A stretch of 64,000 nucleotides of DNA from Aggregatilinea lenta (GTDB lineage: Bacteria > Chloroflexota > Anaerolineae > Aggregatilineales > Aggregatilineaceae): NCBI RefSeq assembly GCF_003569045.1, contig NZ_BFCB01000003.1:2046001-2110000 (forward strand), in the 5' to 3' direction. How positions within the stretch are numbered: the stretch's first letter is position 1; each line of letters begins with the position of its first letter. Both the position numbers and the translations under genes were made by a program. Shown here in pieces: positions 35,765 to 43,690 of this stretch. The notes beneath the pieces are model-generated. The model was not told the DNA's origin, did no database searches, and worked only from the letters and a program-made list of their open reading frames with translations.

Positions 35765-36724
35765 ATGCAGCCCGAGAGACGACCAAGCGGTGAACTAGAA
35801 CCAGAAATCATTCACGCCTACGCCAGCACGTTTCTCGCCCGTAAAGATATGTATTCCCTGCAAATAAGGAGTGGTAGCTACGTCGCGGTGTACAAACGTC
35901 TATCCGAACGACTCATCCTCGCTCACCTCAATGGCAAGATCACGCTTGGTGCGTATGCGCTTGACGAAGATAGTCGAGCGCACTGGATCTGTTATGACGC
36001 GGATGCTGACGAAGCATGGAACAGGCTGCGCACGGTGGCAGTGCAGTTAGCGGATAAGGAAGTTCCTTCATATCTGGAGCAATCACGCCGGGGTGGGCAT
36101 CTCTGGCTGTTTCTCCCCGCATCAATTCCAGGACGGCAAGCTCGACAGTTCGGGTATCACTTGCTGAATCAATATGATATTGAGTCTGTAGAGCTATTTC
36201 CCAAACAGGATGAGCTGACGACCGGACCCGGCTCCCTGGTGCGTCTTCCGCTCGGATTCCACCGCAAAACCGGACGCCGGTACCATTTTGTTCACACAGA
36301 CGGCTCCCCTATTGCTCCCACCATTTCTGAGCAAATTCCACTCCTGGCCCATCCACGCTGCGTACCCACTGAGTTCCTCTTCTCAATGATTGGTCAGGTG
36401 GATCTGGCTCAGCGTAGCGCTCTACCAGTTCCGACCGGACGTGGTGCAGGCGAAACGCTCTCCGAGCGTATTAAAGACCGTATCACCGCATTCAACTTCA
36501 TCAGTCAGTATGTGACACTAGACGACCGTGGCAGTGGGCACTGCCCATTCCATGACGATCAGCATAAGAGCTTCGCGGTGAACCAGGACCGGAACTACTG
36601 GCATTGCTTTGCGGGCTGTGGCGGTGGCAGCGTAATCGACTTCTGGTCACGGTGGCGAGAGAAGGAGGGTCTGGACTCCTCTTTTACAGCCACTATCAAA
36701 GACCTCGCAGAAATGCTCTTCTGA
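35765..36724 (+). CDS. Archaeo-eukaryotic-type primase fused to a CHC2 zinc finger
   Basis: The first ~200 residues form an AEP primase of the TOTE type: D78 and D80 in CYDADADEAW, then SRRGGHLWLFLP with H112, and ELFPKQDELTTGPGSLVRLP. The C-terminal part is a DnaG-like CHC2 finger (C260, H263, C281, C285 in GHCPFHDDQHKSFAV and HCFAGCGGGSVIDF). AEP catalysis with a DnaG zinc finger is a plasmid and mobile-element combination, suggesting a replication primase. It is transcribed toward the partition genes. Confidence 0.85.
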   Translation: MQPERRPSGELEPEIIHAYASTFLARKDMYSLQIRSGSYVAVYKRLSERLILAHLNGKITLGAYALDEDSRAHWICYDADADEAWNRLRTVAVQLADKEVPSYLEQSRRGGHLWLFLPASIPGRQARQFGYHLLNQYDIESVELFPKQDELTTGPGSLVRLPLGFHRKTGRRYHFVHTDGSPIAPTISEQIPLLAHPRCVPTEFLFSMIGQVDLAQRSALPVPTGRGAGETLSERIKDRITAFNFISQYVTLDDRGSGHCPFHDDQHKSFAVNQDRNYWHCFAGCGGGSVIDFWSRWREKEGLDSSFTATIKDLAEMLF

Positions 36725-37027
36725 CGCTAGCAGATCAATTCTAAACCCAGGACGCACCCCCTTCCGGTGCAGTCGTCATCTGAGATTTCGGATACGTTTA
36801 AAATGGCCGAACGGGCTGGCAAAAAGAAGCCATGAGCCTCTCCCCTACCATTGCACTGAATCTTTCCGCAAAATCCCCGTCTAAGATGCGATTTCTCACC
36901 CAACCCTAGATTCCCCTTTCTGGCTGCGTGGAGTTGAATTCCAAAAGCCATAGAGCAAGAAACTGTTCGCTTTTTTTCTGAGCTGGTTCATTTCCCCACC
37001 ACATAAGCTCCCGCCCGGTTTCCACTC
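36725..37027. other. Intergenic region before the partition cassette
   Basis: About 300 bases with mixed composition and no convincing gene. It may hold the 3' end of the primase transcript and operator sequence for the following promoter. I see no perfect iteron array here. Confidence 0.35.
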
Positions 37028-37056
37028 TTGACATCGTAACCGGTGATGAGTGTAAA
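37028..37056 (+). promoter_or_regulatory. Sigma-70-type promoter of the partition operon
   Basis: TTGACA at 37028-37033, a 17-base spacer, then TGTAAA at 37051-37056. Transcription would begin about 25 bases before the ribbon-helix-helix start. Confidence 0.6.
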
Positions 37057-37087
37057 CTGTTGCAGTGGTTCCTGTTTAGACCCATAT

Positions 37088-37255
37088 ATGGCCAAGACAA
37101 ACAGAAAAAACATTGACGAAGTTCTGATTAAGTTTCGCGCCCCAGCTAAACTTAAGCGGTCGGTGCAAGACCTAGCCAATGAGCGCAATATCGCGCTCTC
37201 GGCCTTCCTTCGACTCATCACGACTGAATACGTCAAACGCCATGAACAGACATGA
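37088..37255 (+). CDS. Ribbon-helix-helix DNA-binding protein
   Basis: 55 residues: an N-terminal beta strand (NIDEVLIKFRAPAKLKRSVQ) followed by two helices (DLANERNIALSAFLRLITTE), the layout of CopG/ParG-type proteins. ATG 37088 gives a clean RHH; the longer frame from 37043 starts within the promoter region. Its last four bases overlap the parA start (ATGA), so it is translationally coupled and is probably the autorepressor or centromere binder of the partition system. Confidence 0.8.
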   Translation: MAKTNRKNIDEVLIKFRAPAKLKRSVQDLANERNIALSAFLRLITTEYVKRHEQT

Positions 37256-38013
37256 TTATCTCAATCGCCAACCAAAAAGGAGGAGTCGCGAAAAGCACGA
37301 CGGCCATCAACCTGGCCGCCGGGCTAGCACGGGAAGGCTATAAGACGCTGCTGATCGACAACGATCCGCAAGCCAACACCACCCGCGTGTTTATTCACCC
37401 CGACATTGAGATTGAACCTGAGAAATCGTTATACAACGTCATCATCAAGTTCGCGCCTCTCCCCTCCGTCATCCGTGAGACGCGCTGTGACAACCTCTCT
37501 GTCGTTCCATCGCATATTCGGCTCTCGAGTGCTGACCTCGAACTGGCGCAAGCGTTTGACAACCGTAGTGAGCGGTTAAAGCGGGCGCTAGACAAGCTTC
37601 AAAACAAGTATGACTACGTGATCATCGACAATCCCCCCTCACTTGGGCTGCTGGCAATCAACGCCTTTGTGGCCAGTGAGAAGTTGCTCATCCCGGTCTC
37701 CACCGGCTTCTTTGCCCTATCAGGTTTGGTTCAACTTCAGGAGACCGTTGACATGGTGCGGCAAACGCAGCTGAATCCGAGCCTGGACATCCTGGGCGTA
37801 CTTTGCACCTTTACTGAACACACGAATGTTTCCAAAGATGTCGAGCGCCAGTTGCGTACCTACTTCGGAAACCTCGTGTTCGAGACGATGATTCCGAAAA
37901 ATGTGAGTCTGGAGGAGGCCCACTCAAATTACACGCACGTCTTCGATTATGCGCCCAATAGCGCGGGGGCGCGTGCCTACAAGGCACTTGTCAAGGAGGT
38001 GGTGGCCCGATGA
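37252..38013 (+). CDS. parA: ParA-type partition ATPase
   Basis: The 253-residue protein starts at once with the deviant Walker A motif KGGVAKSTTAINLAAGLARE and has LIDNDPQANTT and YDYVIIDNPPSLGLLAINA, the ParA/Soj hallmarks. No N-terminal HTH is present, so it is the small ParA (type Ib/III) class whose partner is usually a small RHH or ParB-like protein. It is sandwiched between an RHH gene and a small unknown gene, both overlapping by four bases, a compact partition operon of a plasmid-like element. Confidence 0.95.
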   Translation: MIISIANQKGGVAKSTTAINLAAGLAREGYKTLLIDNDPQANTTRVFIHPDIEIEPEKSLYNVIIKFAPLPSVIRETRCDNLSVVPSHIRLSSADLELAQAFDNRSERLKRALDKLQNKYDYVIIDNPPSLGLLAINAFVASEKLLIPVSTGFFALSGLVQLQETVDMVRQTQLNPSLDILGVLCTFTEHTNVSKDVERQLRTYFGNLVFETMIPKNVSLEEAHSNYTHVFDYAPNSAGARAYKALVKEVVAR

Positions 38014-38516
38014 AAAAATCCGGCCTCGCCGACAGCCCCTTTTTTCATGTCCCCACCGAACAAACTGAAGTCGCTACTTCCCCACCTGACAGCCAGAAAT
38101 TGCCACAGAAGCGAGGCACGACTCAGCGAGAAGATCCGGTCGAACCCGATCGACCCGCCGATCAGGCGACTCCTTTAAAAAGAAAGAAACCAATATCTCG
38201 GACTGGAGGGATTCGTGCTGACGATGATACCATGCTACCACGACACCATGATACCGTGGTACCACGATACCACGAGACCATGGTTGAGAGCATTCGGGCC
38301 GCTGTCAGACAGTTTGGGAAAGAAGCGGCGACTCATCGTTTTACCCCCGAAGAGAAAAAAGCAATTGCCGACATGATCTACGCTTATAAAGCTCACAAAA
38401 TCCGTACCAGCGAAAACGAGATCTCGCGTATTGCCGTCAACTTTGTGATAGACGACTACCGGGAAAATGGAGAGAACAGCATTCTCCACAAGGTATTGAA
38501 AGCCTTAAATGGGTGA
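38010..38516 (+). CDS. Small ParB-position protein with repeat-encoded linker
   Basis: 168 residues in the ParB position, overlapping the parA stop by four bases. The N-terminal ~70 residues are disordered, rich in P, Q, T and K. Residues about 72-92 (DDTMLPRHHDTVVPRYHETM) are encoded directly by palindromic DNA repeats. The C-terminal 70 residues form a helical domain (HRFTPEEKKAIADMIYAYKA, then ENEISRIAVNFVIDDY), probably DNA-binding. Homology to known ParB families is not visible; position and the DNA repeats imply a centromere-binding partner of ParA. Confidence 0.6.
   Translation: MKKSGLADSPFFHVPTEQTEVATSPPDSQKLPQKRGTTQREDPVEPDRPADQATPLKRKKPISRTGGIRADDDTMLPRHHDTVVPRYHETMVESIRAAVRQFGKEAATHRFTPEEKKAIADMIYAYKAHKIRTSENEISRIAVNFVIDDYRENGENSILHKVLKALNG
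38222..38283. repeat. GATACC palindromic repeats within the ParB-position gene
   Basis: Several copies of GATACCA/GRTACC in direct and inverted orientation occur here. The 24-base unit at 38249-38272 recurs with one mismatch at 38514-38537. These are candidate centromere (parS) or operator sites lying within coding sequence. Confidence 0.75.
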
Positions 38517-38577
38517 TACCGTGGTATCACGATACCATGCCACCATGCTAGCACGGTATCAAGCATGATATCGCGGT
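38513..38577. repeat. Second block of GATACC palindromes after the partition operon
   Basis: Begins at the stop codon with the palindrome GATACCGTGGTATC and continues with CACGATACCATGCCACCATG, GCACGGTATC and GCATGATATCGCGG. Related to the block at 38222-38283; a likely parS cluster. Confidence 0.75.
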
Positions 38578-39056
38578 GCGATTTCCTGGTTGACGCTGAC
38601 AATATCAATCTGATTATCTGTATGCAGTACGTAATTTTTTAACCCGGCTACTGAAGTAGAGATGTCGTCGGATAAATCCGAACCGAAAGCCTTGCGGCTG
38701 TAGGGGAGCGTAGGGAAACACCTACCACGACCTAGGGGAAGCCCGAACGAAGGAGGTGGCTGGTCGGTCGCTGGCAGCGAAAAAGGCTGTCTGGAGCTTC
38801 GAAGCAAAAAAACAGCGCTTCGAAAAACTCAAAGCGCCGTTTACTCATGTCTAGATTGGTTATTAAAAACCCAGGCAACTTGGTAAGCCGTTTTTTTAAT
38901 AACGAATTTGCCGTAGGCAAATTAAGTTTAGATTCTGGGGGTGATGTGTGTCAAGTCGCACATTGTTTCTATCACACAATGATCATGAAACGATTTTCAG
39001 GGGGATGGAGTAGCCATTCAACGGCAAATCCAATATGACCAGTAAAAGGGGAGGAG
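38578..39056. other. Noncoding region with several inverted repeats
   Basis: About 480 bases without a gene. Inverted repeats: TTCGAAGC/GCTTCGAA (38798-38805, 38817-38824), GTTATTAAAAA/TTTTTAATAAC (38859-38869, 38893-38903) and AATTTGCC/GGCAAATT (38905-38912, 38916-38923). The AT-rich stretch beside a partition operon could be a replication origin or terminator region. Confidence 0.5.
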
Positions 39057-39299
39057 GTGAAGCATCTGAGTACCAAAACCAAAAAAGTTGACGTGGAAAG
39101 CAGACAGATCCGGGCCGGAGCGCGCACTTACTTTTTCGACGTGGCTTTGACGAGCGATGGCAAGCGTTATCTGAAGATTACCGAGAGCCGGTTCAAGGGC
39201 GAGAATGATCAGCGTGAGCGGACCTCGATCCTCGTGTTTCCAGAACAAGCAGAGGAGTTTCTGGAAGTGCTGACCGACCTGCTGAAAGCGCTGAAATAG
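39057..39299 (+). CDS. PUR-alpha-like/DUF3276 single-strand nucleic-acid-binding protein
   Basis: 80 residues: RQIRAGARTYFFDVALTSDG, then KRYLKITESRFKGEN and SILVFPEQAEEFLEVLTDLL form the compact PUR fold (beta strands and a helix) of bacterial Pur-alpha-like proteins. GTG 39057 lies inside a perfect AGGAGGTGA Shine-Dalgarno, so translation more likely starts at CTG 39066, five bases after it, a rare start codon. It may bind single-stranded DNA of the plasmid-like element. Confidence 0.75.
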   Translation: MKHLSTKTKKVDVESRQIRAGARTYFFDVALTSDGKRYLKITESRFKGENDQRERTSILVFPEQAEEFLEVLTDLLKALK

Positions 39300-39948
39300 T
39301 GATCCGGATAGCTTTTCACGCAGCGTGTAGCCTGTCGTTTTGACTATAGTTACAGGTAACCATAGGGACCCCGTCCGTTATGGGGACCGGAATGTGTGCA
39401 CACCTGCCGCCTTCCTCGAACGGGGGATGCGCTCCATCGGCACGATTTACGCCCGAAAATTCGGGCTCAAATCAGCCAGTTGCGCCGCACCCCCGCCCTC
39501 GTCGTGCGGCCCCCCGTCGGCCTTCTTCACCCGCGCCCGTGGCCCGTTTTCGAAGTCCGACCGCCCCTCTCGTCGCCTATGCGCCGTATCCCCCCGCTTG
39601 CGCTCTGGCTGGTCCCGGCTTGCCGCAGTAGTTTGCCCACTGTCTGCGGCGCCCGCACAGGAACTGACATCGCTAGCGCTTGCCAGTCCCTGCGCTCGAT
39701 CGGGGCGGTCGGTCTTTCAGACCGACGGGGGTTGCGCGGCAAGCCGCGCGGCGAATATGGGATGGCTACTCGACTTGTGCAGTCGATTCCAGTGCTACTA
39801 TAATTGAGCTTGTTGTCATTACTAAACATAATTAAAGATATGATACTGTGCGTGGCGTGTGGTACCGCAGCCGCTTGCCCTCAGGCCTTTTCACCGCCAC
39901 GATCCCAACGCCCGCCGCTCGATAAAAAGTATTTGCGGAGGCAGCCCA
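39300..39948. other. GC-rich noncoding region with strong hairpins
   Basis: About 650 bases upstream of the large ATPase gene, mostly GC-rich without a believable gene (the open frames are proline, cysteine and serine-rich shadows). Two tandem hairpins: GTCGGTCT/AGACCGAC (39708-39715, 39719-39726) and GCGCGGC/GCCGCGC (39734-39740, 39743-39749). The position before transfer ATPase genes suggests a regulatory RNA, terminator or transfer origin. Confidence 0.5.
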
Positions 39949-42747
39949 ATGTCGTCGCAAGACCCGTTCGATCAGATGATTGATGAAGTTTTCGGCTGTT
40001 TAGTCGGGGCAGTCCTTGGCCTTTTTGGTGGAATTCTTTTTGGAAAGTGGCAACATAAGCAACAAGAGAAGTGGGAGCGAGAACGGCAGATTAGATTCCC
40101 ACCCACACTGGAGCTTCCGGAAGAAACATCGGAACCGCACCGTGCACTGCCTCGCGTTTTTACCGGCCAGTATTGGTATGAGGCCATCATGACACTAGGA
40201 GCCTGGAGCACGGGCGCGCTGGCATTTGGCGTTGGGGCAATGGCCATAGTTAGTATCGCCATTGATACTACCGCTGCAAGTATCATCCGGGGCGTTCTTG
40301 CCTTCGCACTAGCTGCGGCCATGGGCTATGGGGCCGTTAAACTGCGAGGCCAGAACACACAGATAAAACACAAGGGAAAACGCGACGAAGCGACGTCTCA
40401 AGCATCGCATGTGGCGCCACTAGATCTAACGAGGGCGCGTCTTTACATCGTCAGACTACCCAAGACAGTCGAATGGCAACCTCAGCCTGCAGCGCGCTTC
40501 ATGGAGCAAATCCTGCACAAGGTGCAGCGCCTAACCTTCCAAATTGTCGCTGAAAATGGATGGGTAAGTTGGCAAATTCTGGACCTTCGGCGAAATCTGC
40601 ATCCTGATGTTATCAAACAGGCAGTGCACGCCTTCTATCCCCAGGCCGACATAGAAGAGAAGAGAGTAACCTGGGAGGAGTTTCGAGGGCCTTTTTTCCG
40701 GTATGTGATGCCATTTGAGCAGTTTAGTGAGCCGCTATTTCCAATCGCTTATGCTGAGGACCTGACGCGCTTCGACCCGCTTGTCAACCTCTCCCAAGAG
40801 CTAAGCGACCTTCGTCCGGGAGAGCGGGTCGTCTATACTGTTTTTGTAGCGGATCTGGCGCGGTTTGCTTATGAACAAATGGAGAGACTCCTGACTGTTA
40901 AGCCAGACTTTAACCCATTTCAACTTCTCTCACCGAATGGATGGGCTGATGCAGGCTACAACTTAAGCACACAAGATCAGCAGCGCCTAGCTGTGTTTGA
41001 TCCACAAGACCAGCAGGTTGTTCACACGAAAGTCTCCAATATGCTGTGTCAGTCACTTCTGTTTCTGCAGATAGATGCCGCTACTCCTGAGCGTGTAAAA
41101 GACCTCGCGCGAATAGGGAGCCATGTTCGCCAGTTTAGCAAATTCCCCTACGGGCTTGTTGTCCGCTACGATGAAACTCTTGCAGAGACAACCGAGCTTG
41201 TTGAGACCCCTGAACAAGCATATGAGACAAGCACGCTAGGGTGTCTTAACCGTTGGCTCACGAACGAGAGTACGAACTGGCGGAATTTCCGCATGCTTCT
41301 TGACACCCATGAACTTGCTGCGCTATGGCACCTGCCCAACAAGAACTTCACCGGCCCAGCAATTGAGTGGGCCCGAAACCGGGTGCAGCTGCCCCAACAG
41401 GCGCGAGGACTGCGAAGCGGGCTTTGTCTTGGCGTGAACCGCTTTTCGGGGCGGGAGGAGTGGGTCTACATTCTGGATGAAGACCGGGCAACCCATGTCA
41501 ATATCCTCGGAATGACAGGAGTAGGCAAAAGCACTGTCATGCATCACCTTATCACGCAAGACATTCACCTTGGGCATGGTGTAGCTTTGGTTGACCCGCA
41601 CGGAAAACTCGTGCGCGATGTTCTTCAGACCAGTATTCCCGAGGGACGTGAGGGTGATGTGGTAGTCCTTGATTTGGCCAACCTTGAGTATCCGCCACCT
41701 CTTAATCCACTGGCTGGTACCGATTCTCGAGCTTCAACTGCCCGCGTCATCAGCATTTTGGAAAAGATTTACGGCGGCTGGGAAGATGCGCCTCGTATGG
41801 CAAACGCCCTGACAAGCGCTTTGATGACACTGCGCTCCGAGCCGCAGGCGACGGTCCGGGATGTGGTGCGGTTGTTCGTTGATGAAGTGTACCGTGAGCG
41901 TCTTTTGGGAAGCGTTGATGATGAAGTGGTAGAGGAGTTCTGGCGCGACGAATATGGGGCTTCGACAGTGGGCCAGCAGCATCAGATTCGTGAGCCAGTT
42001 ATTTATCGCATGCGCTCGTTCTACGGCATACCCGACCTGTACCCGATTATTTGCCATCCTAAGCGACTGGACTTTGGAAAGCTTATGGAGGAGGGCAAGA
42101 TAATCCTTATATCTCTGGGTATGGACGAGGAACGTATCCCGGAACGCGAGCGAAACCTTGTGGGAGCGGTGGTTGTTTCTCAGCTTCAAATGGCCGCTAT
42201 GAAACGAAGCACTGAGTCGCGCCCCTTCTACCTCTATGTTGATGAGGTACAGAATTTTGTGACTACGTCGCTTGACAAGGTGTTCTCGGAAGCGCGGAAA
42301 TTCGGGCTCTCACTAACTGTTGCCAACCAGTACCTCCAGCAGCTAGCGGGAGATACCCTTGATGCCATGATGGGAAATGTGGGCGCGATGATAGTTTTTC
42401 AGTGTGGTCTGGATGACGCGCGTCGGCTCGCGCCTTACACGCTTCCGGGGTTTGCTGCCGAGGACCTGGTCAACCTCGATAAATATGAGGCCGTAGTCAA
42501 GATGCGCGTCCAAGGTCAAACTCTGTCCGCTTTTAGCTTGGCGCCTTTTCCGCCACGAACGGTGGAATCCTTGGCACCTAACGAGCGGTACCAACACCTC
42601 CAGGCTGAACTGCGTATCCGGCAGTTGTCACAGGCTTCCTACACTCCCATGAGTCGGGACGAAGTGACCGCCTGGCTCTCCGAGCGCTATCCACGTCGGA
42701 AAAAAGAGCTTGGAATGGCCGACGAAGGCGATTTCTACGAAGCTTGA
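39949..42747 (+). CDS. Membrane-anchored HerA/VirD4-like ATPase
   Basis: The 932-residue protein has membrane segments at about residues 11-28 and 70-120, a long central region, then a HerA/TraD-type P-loop ATPase: NILGMTGVGKSTVMHHLITQ near residue 522, VALVDPHGKLVRDVL, and Walker B-like FYLYVDEVQNFV. The C-terminus resembles TraM-recognition TraD proteins. ATG 39949 has GGAGG ten bases upstream; a start at 39859 has none. Likely a conjugative coupling ATPase that pumps DNA. It begins a three-gene block with the replication-relaxation gene and a second related ATPase. Confidence 0.85.
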   Translation: MSSQDPFDQMIDEVFGCLVGAVLGLFGGILFGKWQHKQQEKWERERQIRFPPTLELPEETSEPHRALPRVFTGQYWYEAIMTLGAWSTGALAFGVGAMAIVSIAIDTTAASIIRGVLAFALAAAMGYGAVKLRGQNTQIKHKGKRDEATSQASHVAPLDLTRARLYIVRLPKTVEWQPQPAARFMEQILHKVQRLTFQIVAENGWVSWQILDLRRNLHPDVIKQAVHAFYPQADIEEKRVTWEEFRGPFFRYVMPFEQFSEPLFPIAYAEDLTRFDPLVNLSQELSDLRPGERVVYTVFVADLARFAYEQMERLLTVKPDFNPFQLLSPNGWADAGYNLSTQDQQRLAVFDPQDQQVVHTKVSNMLCQSLLFLQIDAATPERVKDLARIGSHVRQFSKFPYGLVVRYDETLAETTELVETPEQAYETSTLGCLNRWLTNESTNWRNFRMLLDTHELAALWHLPNKNFTGPAIEWARNRVQLPQQARGLRSGLCLGVNRFSGREEWVYILDEDRATHVNILGMTGVGKSTVMHHLITQDIHLGHGVALVDPHGKLVRDVLQTSIPEGREGDVVVLDLANLEYPPPLNPLAGTDSRASTARVISILEKIYGGWEDAPRMANALTSALMTLRSEPQATVRDVVRLFVDEVYRERLLGSVDDEVVEEFWRDEYGASTVGQQHQIREPVIYRMRSFYGIPDLYPIICHPKRLDFGKLMEEGKIILISLGMDEERIPERERNLVGAVVVSQLQMAAMKRSTESRPFYLYVDEVQNFVTTSLDKVFSEARKFGLSLTVANQYLQQLAGDTLDAMMGNVGAMIVFQCGLDDARRLAPYTLPGFAAEDLVNLDKYEAVVKMRVQGQTLSAFSLAPFPPRTVESLAPNERYQHLQAELRIRQLSQASYTPMSRDEVTAWLSERYPRRKKELGMADEGDFYEA

Positions 42748-42766
42748 GTGCTAGACTGGGTGGAGA

Positions 42767-43642
42767 ATGGGCGAAACTCAGAAGCGGCGGAGGCGAGACC
42801 GTCGCGACCCGAATGTGTCCCGAATGGTGCTAACCGAGCGCGACAAGCACATCATTCGAGCTGTCTATGACTATCGAGTGTTGCGACAGGACCAGGTCCA
42901 GGCGCTATTCTTTGGGTCCAGTTCGGCAGCGCAACGCCGTTTGGCGCTTCTGTACCACCATGGATACCTGGAGCGGCAGTTTTTGCTCGTGCACACGGGG
43001 TTTATGACCAGCCCTACCGTTTACTTGTTGGATAGGCGCGGGGAAGAACTGCTACGGGTAGAGTTTGGCCTTGACGAGGTGCACTGGAAGAGCAGCCACA
43101 ACCAGGTCAGCTACGACTTTTTGGACCACGCGCTGGCTATCAATGACTTCAGGATAGCTGTAACTGTGGCCTCCAGACAGCCAGGGTATGAGCTTCTCGA
43201 CTGGCACTCAGAGGCCGAGATTAAGCAGGACTACGACCGGGTCAACATTCAGACAGCTAAGGGGCGTAATCGAAATGTTGCGGTTGTGCCGGACAGTTAC
43301 TTCGCCCTTAGCACACCGTATGGCAACACTCACTTTCTGCTGGAGCTTGACCGAGGCACGATGACGACGAAGCGGTTTCGGACCAAAGTCGAGGCGTACA
43401 TGGCCTACTATCGGAGTGGGGGATACGAGAAGCGCTATGGAGCGCGAAGCCTGCGTATGCTGACCGTCACGCTCAGCCAGCGACGGCTGGAGAACCTGAA
43501 AGCCGTGACTGAAGAAGCGGGAGGAACACGGTGGTTCTGGTTTGGCGTGCTTTCCGAATTAACGCCAAACGCCGTGTTTGGCGAATCTGTCTGGCAGGTG
43601 GCCGGTCAGGAAGGATGCGCTCCACTTATTGCGGCGACGTAG
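42767..43642 (+). CDS. Replication-relaxation family protein
   Basis: The 291-residue protein has an N-terminal winged-helix (MVLTERDKHIIRAVYDYRVL, then QDQVQALFFGSSSAAQRRLA and LLYHHGYLERQF) and a catalytic-looking core (VVPDSYFALSTPYGNTHFLL, then ELDRGTMTTKRFRTKVEAYM AY-type helix), as in the Replic_Relax family (PF13814) of plasmid mobilisation and replication proteins. It starts 19 bases after the large ATPase gene and is cotranscribed. It may be the DNA-processing partner of the two ATPases. Confidence 0.8.
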   Translation: MGETQKRRRRDRRDPNVSRMVLTERDKHIIRAVYDYRVLRQDQVQALFFGSSSAAQRRLALLYHHGYLERQFLLVHTGFMTSPTVYLLDRRGEELLRVEFGLDEVHWKSSHNQVSYDFLDHALAINDFRIAVTVASRQPGYELLDWHSEAEIKQDYDRVNIQTAKGRNRNVAVVPDSYFALSTPYGNTHFLLELDRGTMTTKRFRTKVEAYMAYYRSGGYEKRYGARSLRMLTVTLSQRRLENLKAVTEEAGGTRWFWFGVLSELTPNAVFGESVWQVAGQEGCAPLIAAT

Positions 43643-43690
43643 TAATTTCATGCGCTTGAAGAGGGAAGCGCTCTTCTGGTAGTTTAAGAT

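Noticed and set aside
36727-36951. 74-residue minus-strand frame after the primase
   Set aside because: No ribosome binding site, unusual composition, no recognisable motif.
38222-38577. CRISPR array
   Set aside because: The GATACC repeats are short palindromes without regular spacers and there are no cas genes.
39340-39807. 155-residue plus-strand frame in the GC-rich region
   Set aside because: Composition (P, S, C, A, R) and the open frames in several phases fit noncoding GC-rich DNA; no ribosome binding site.
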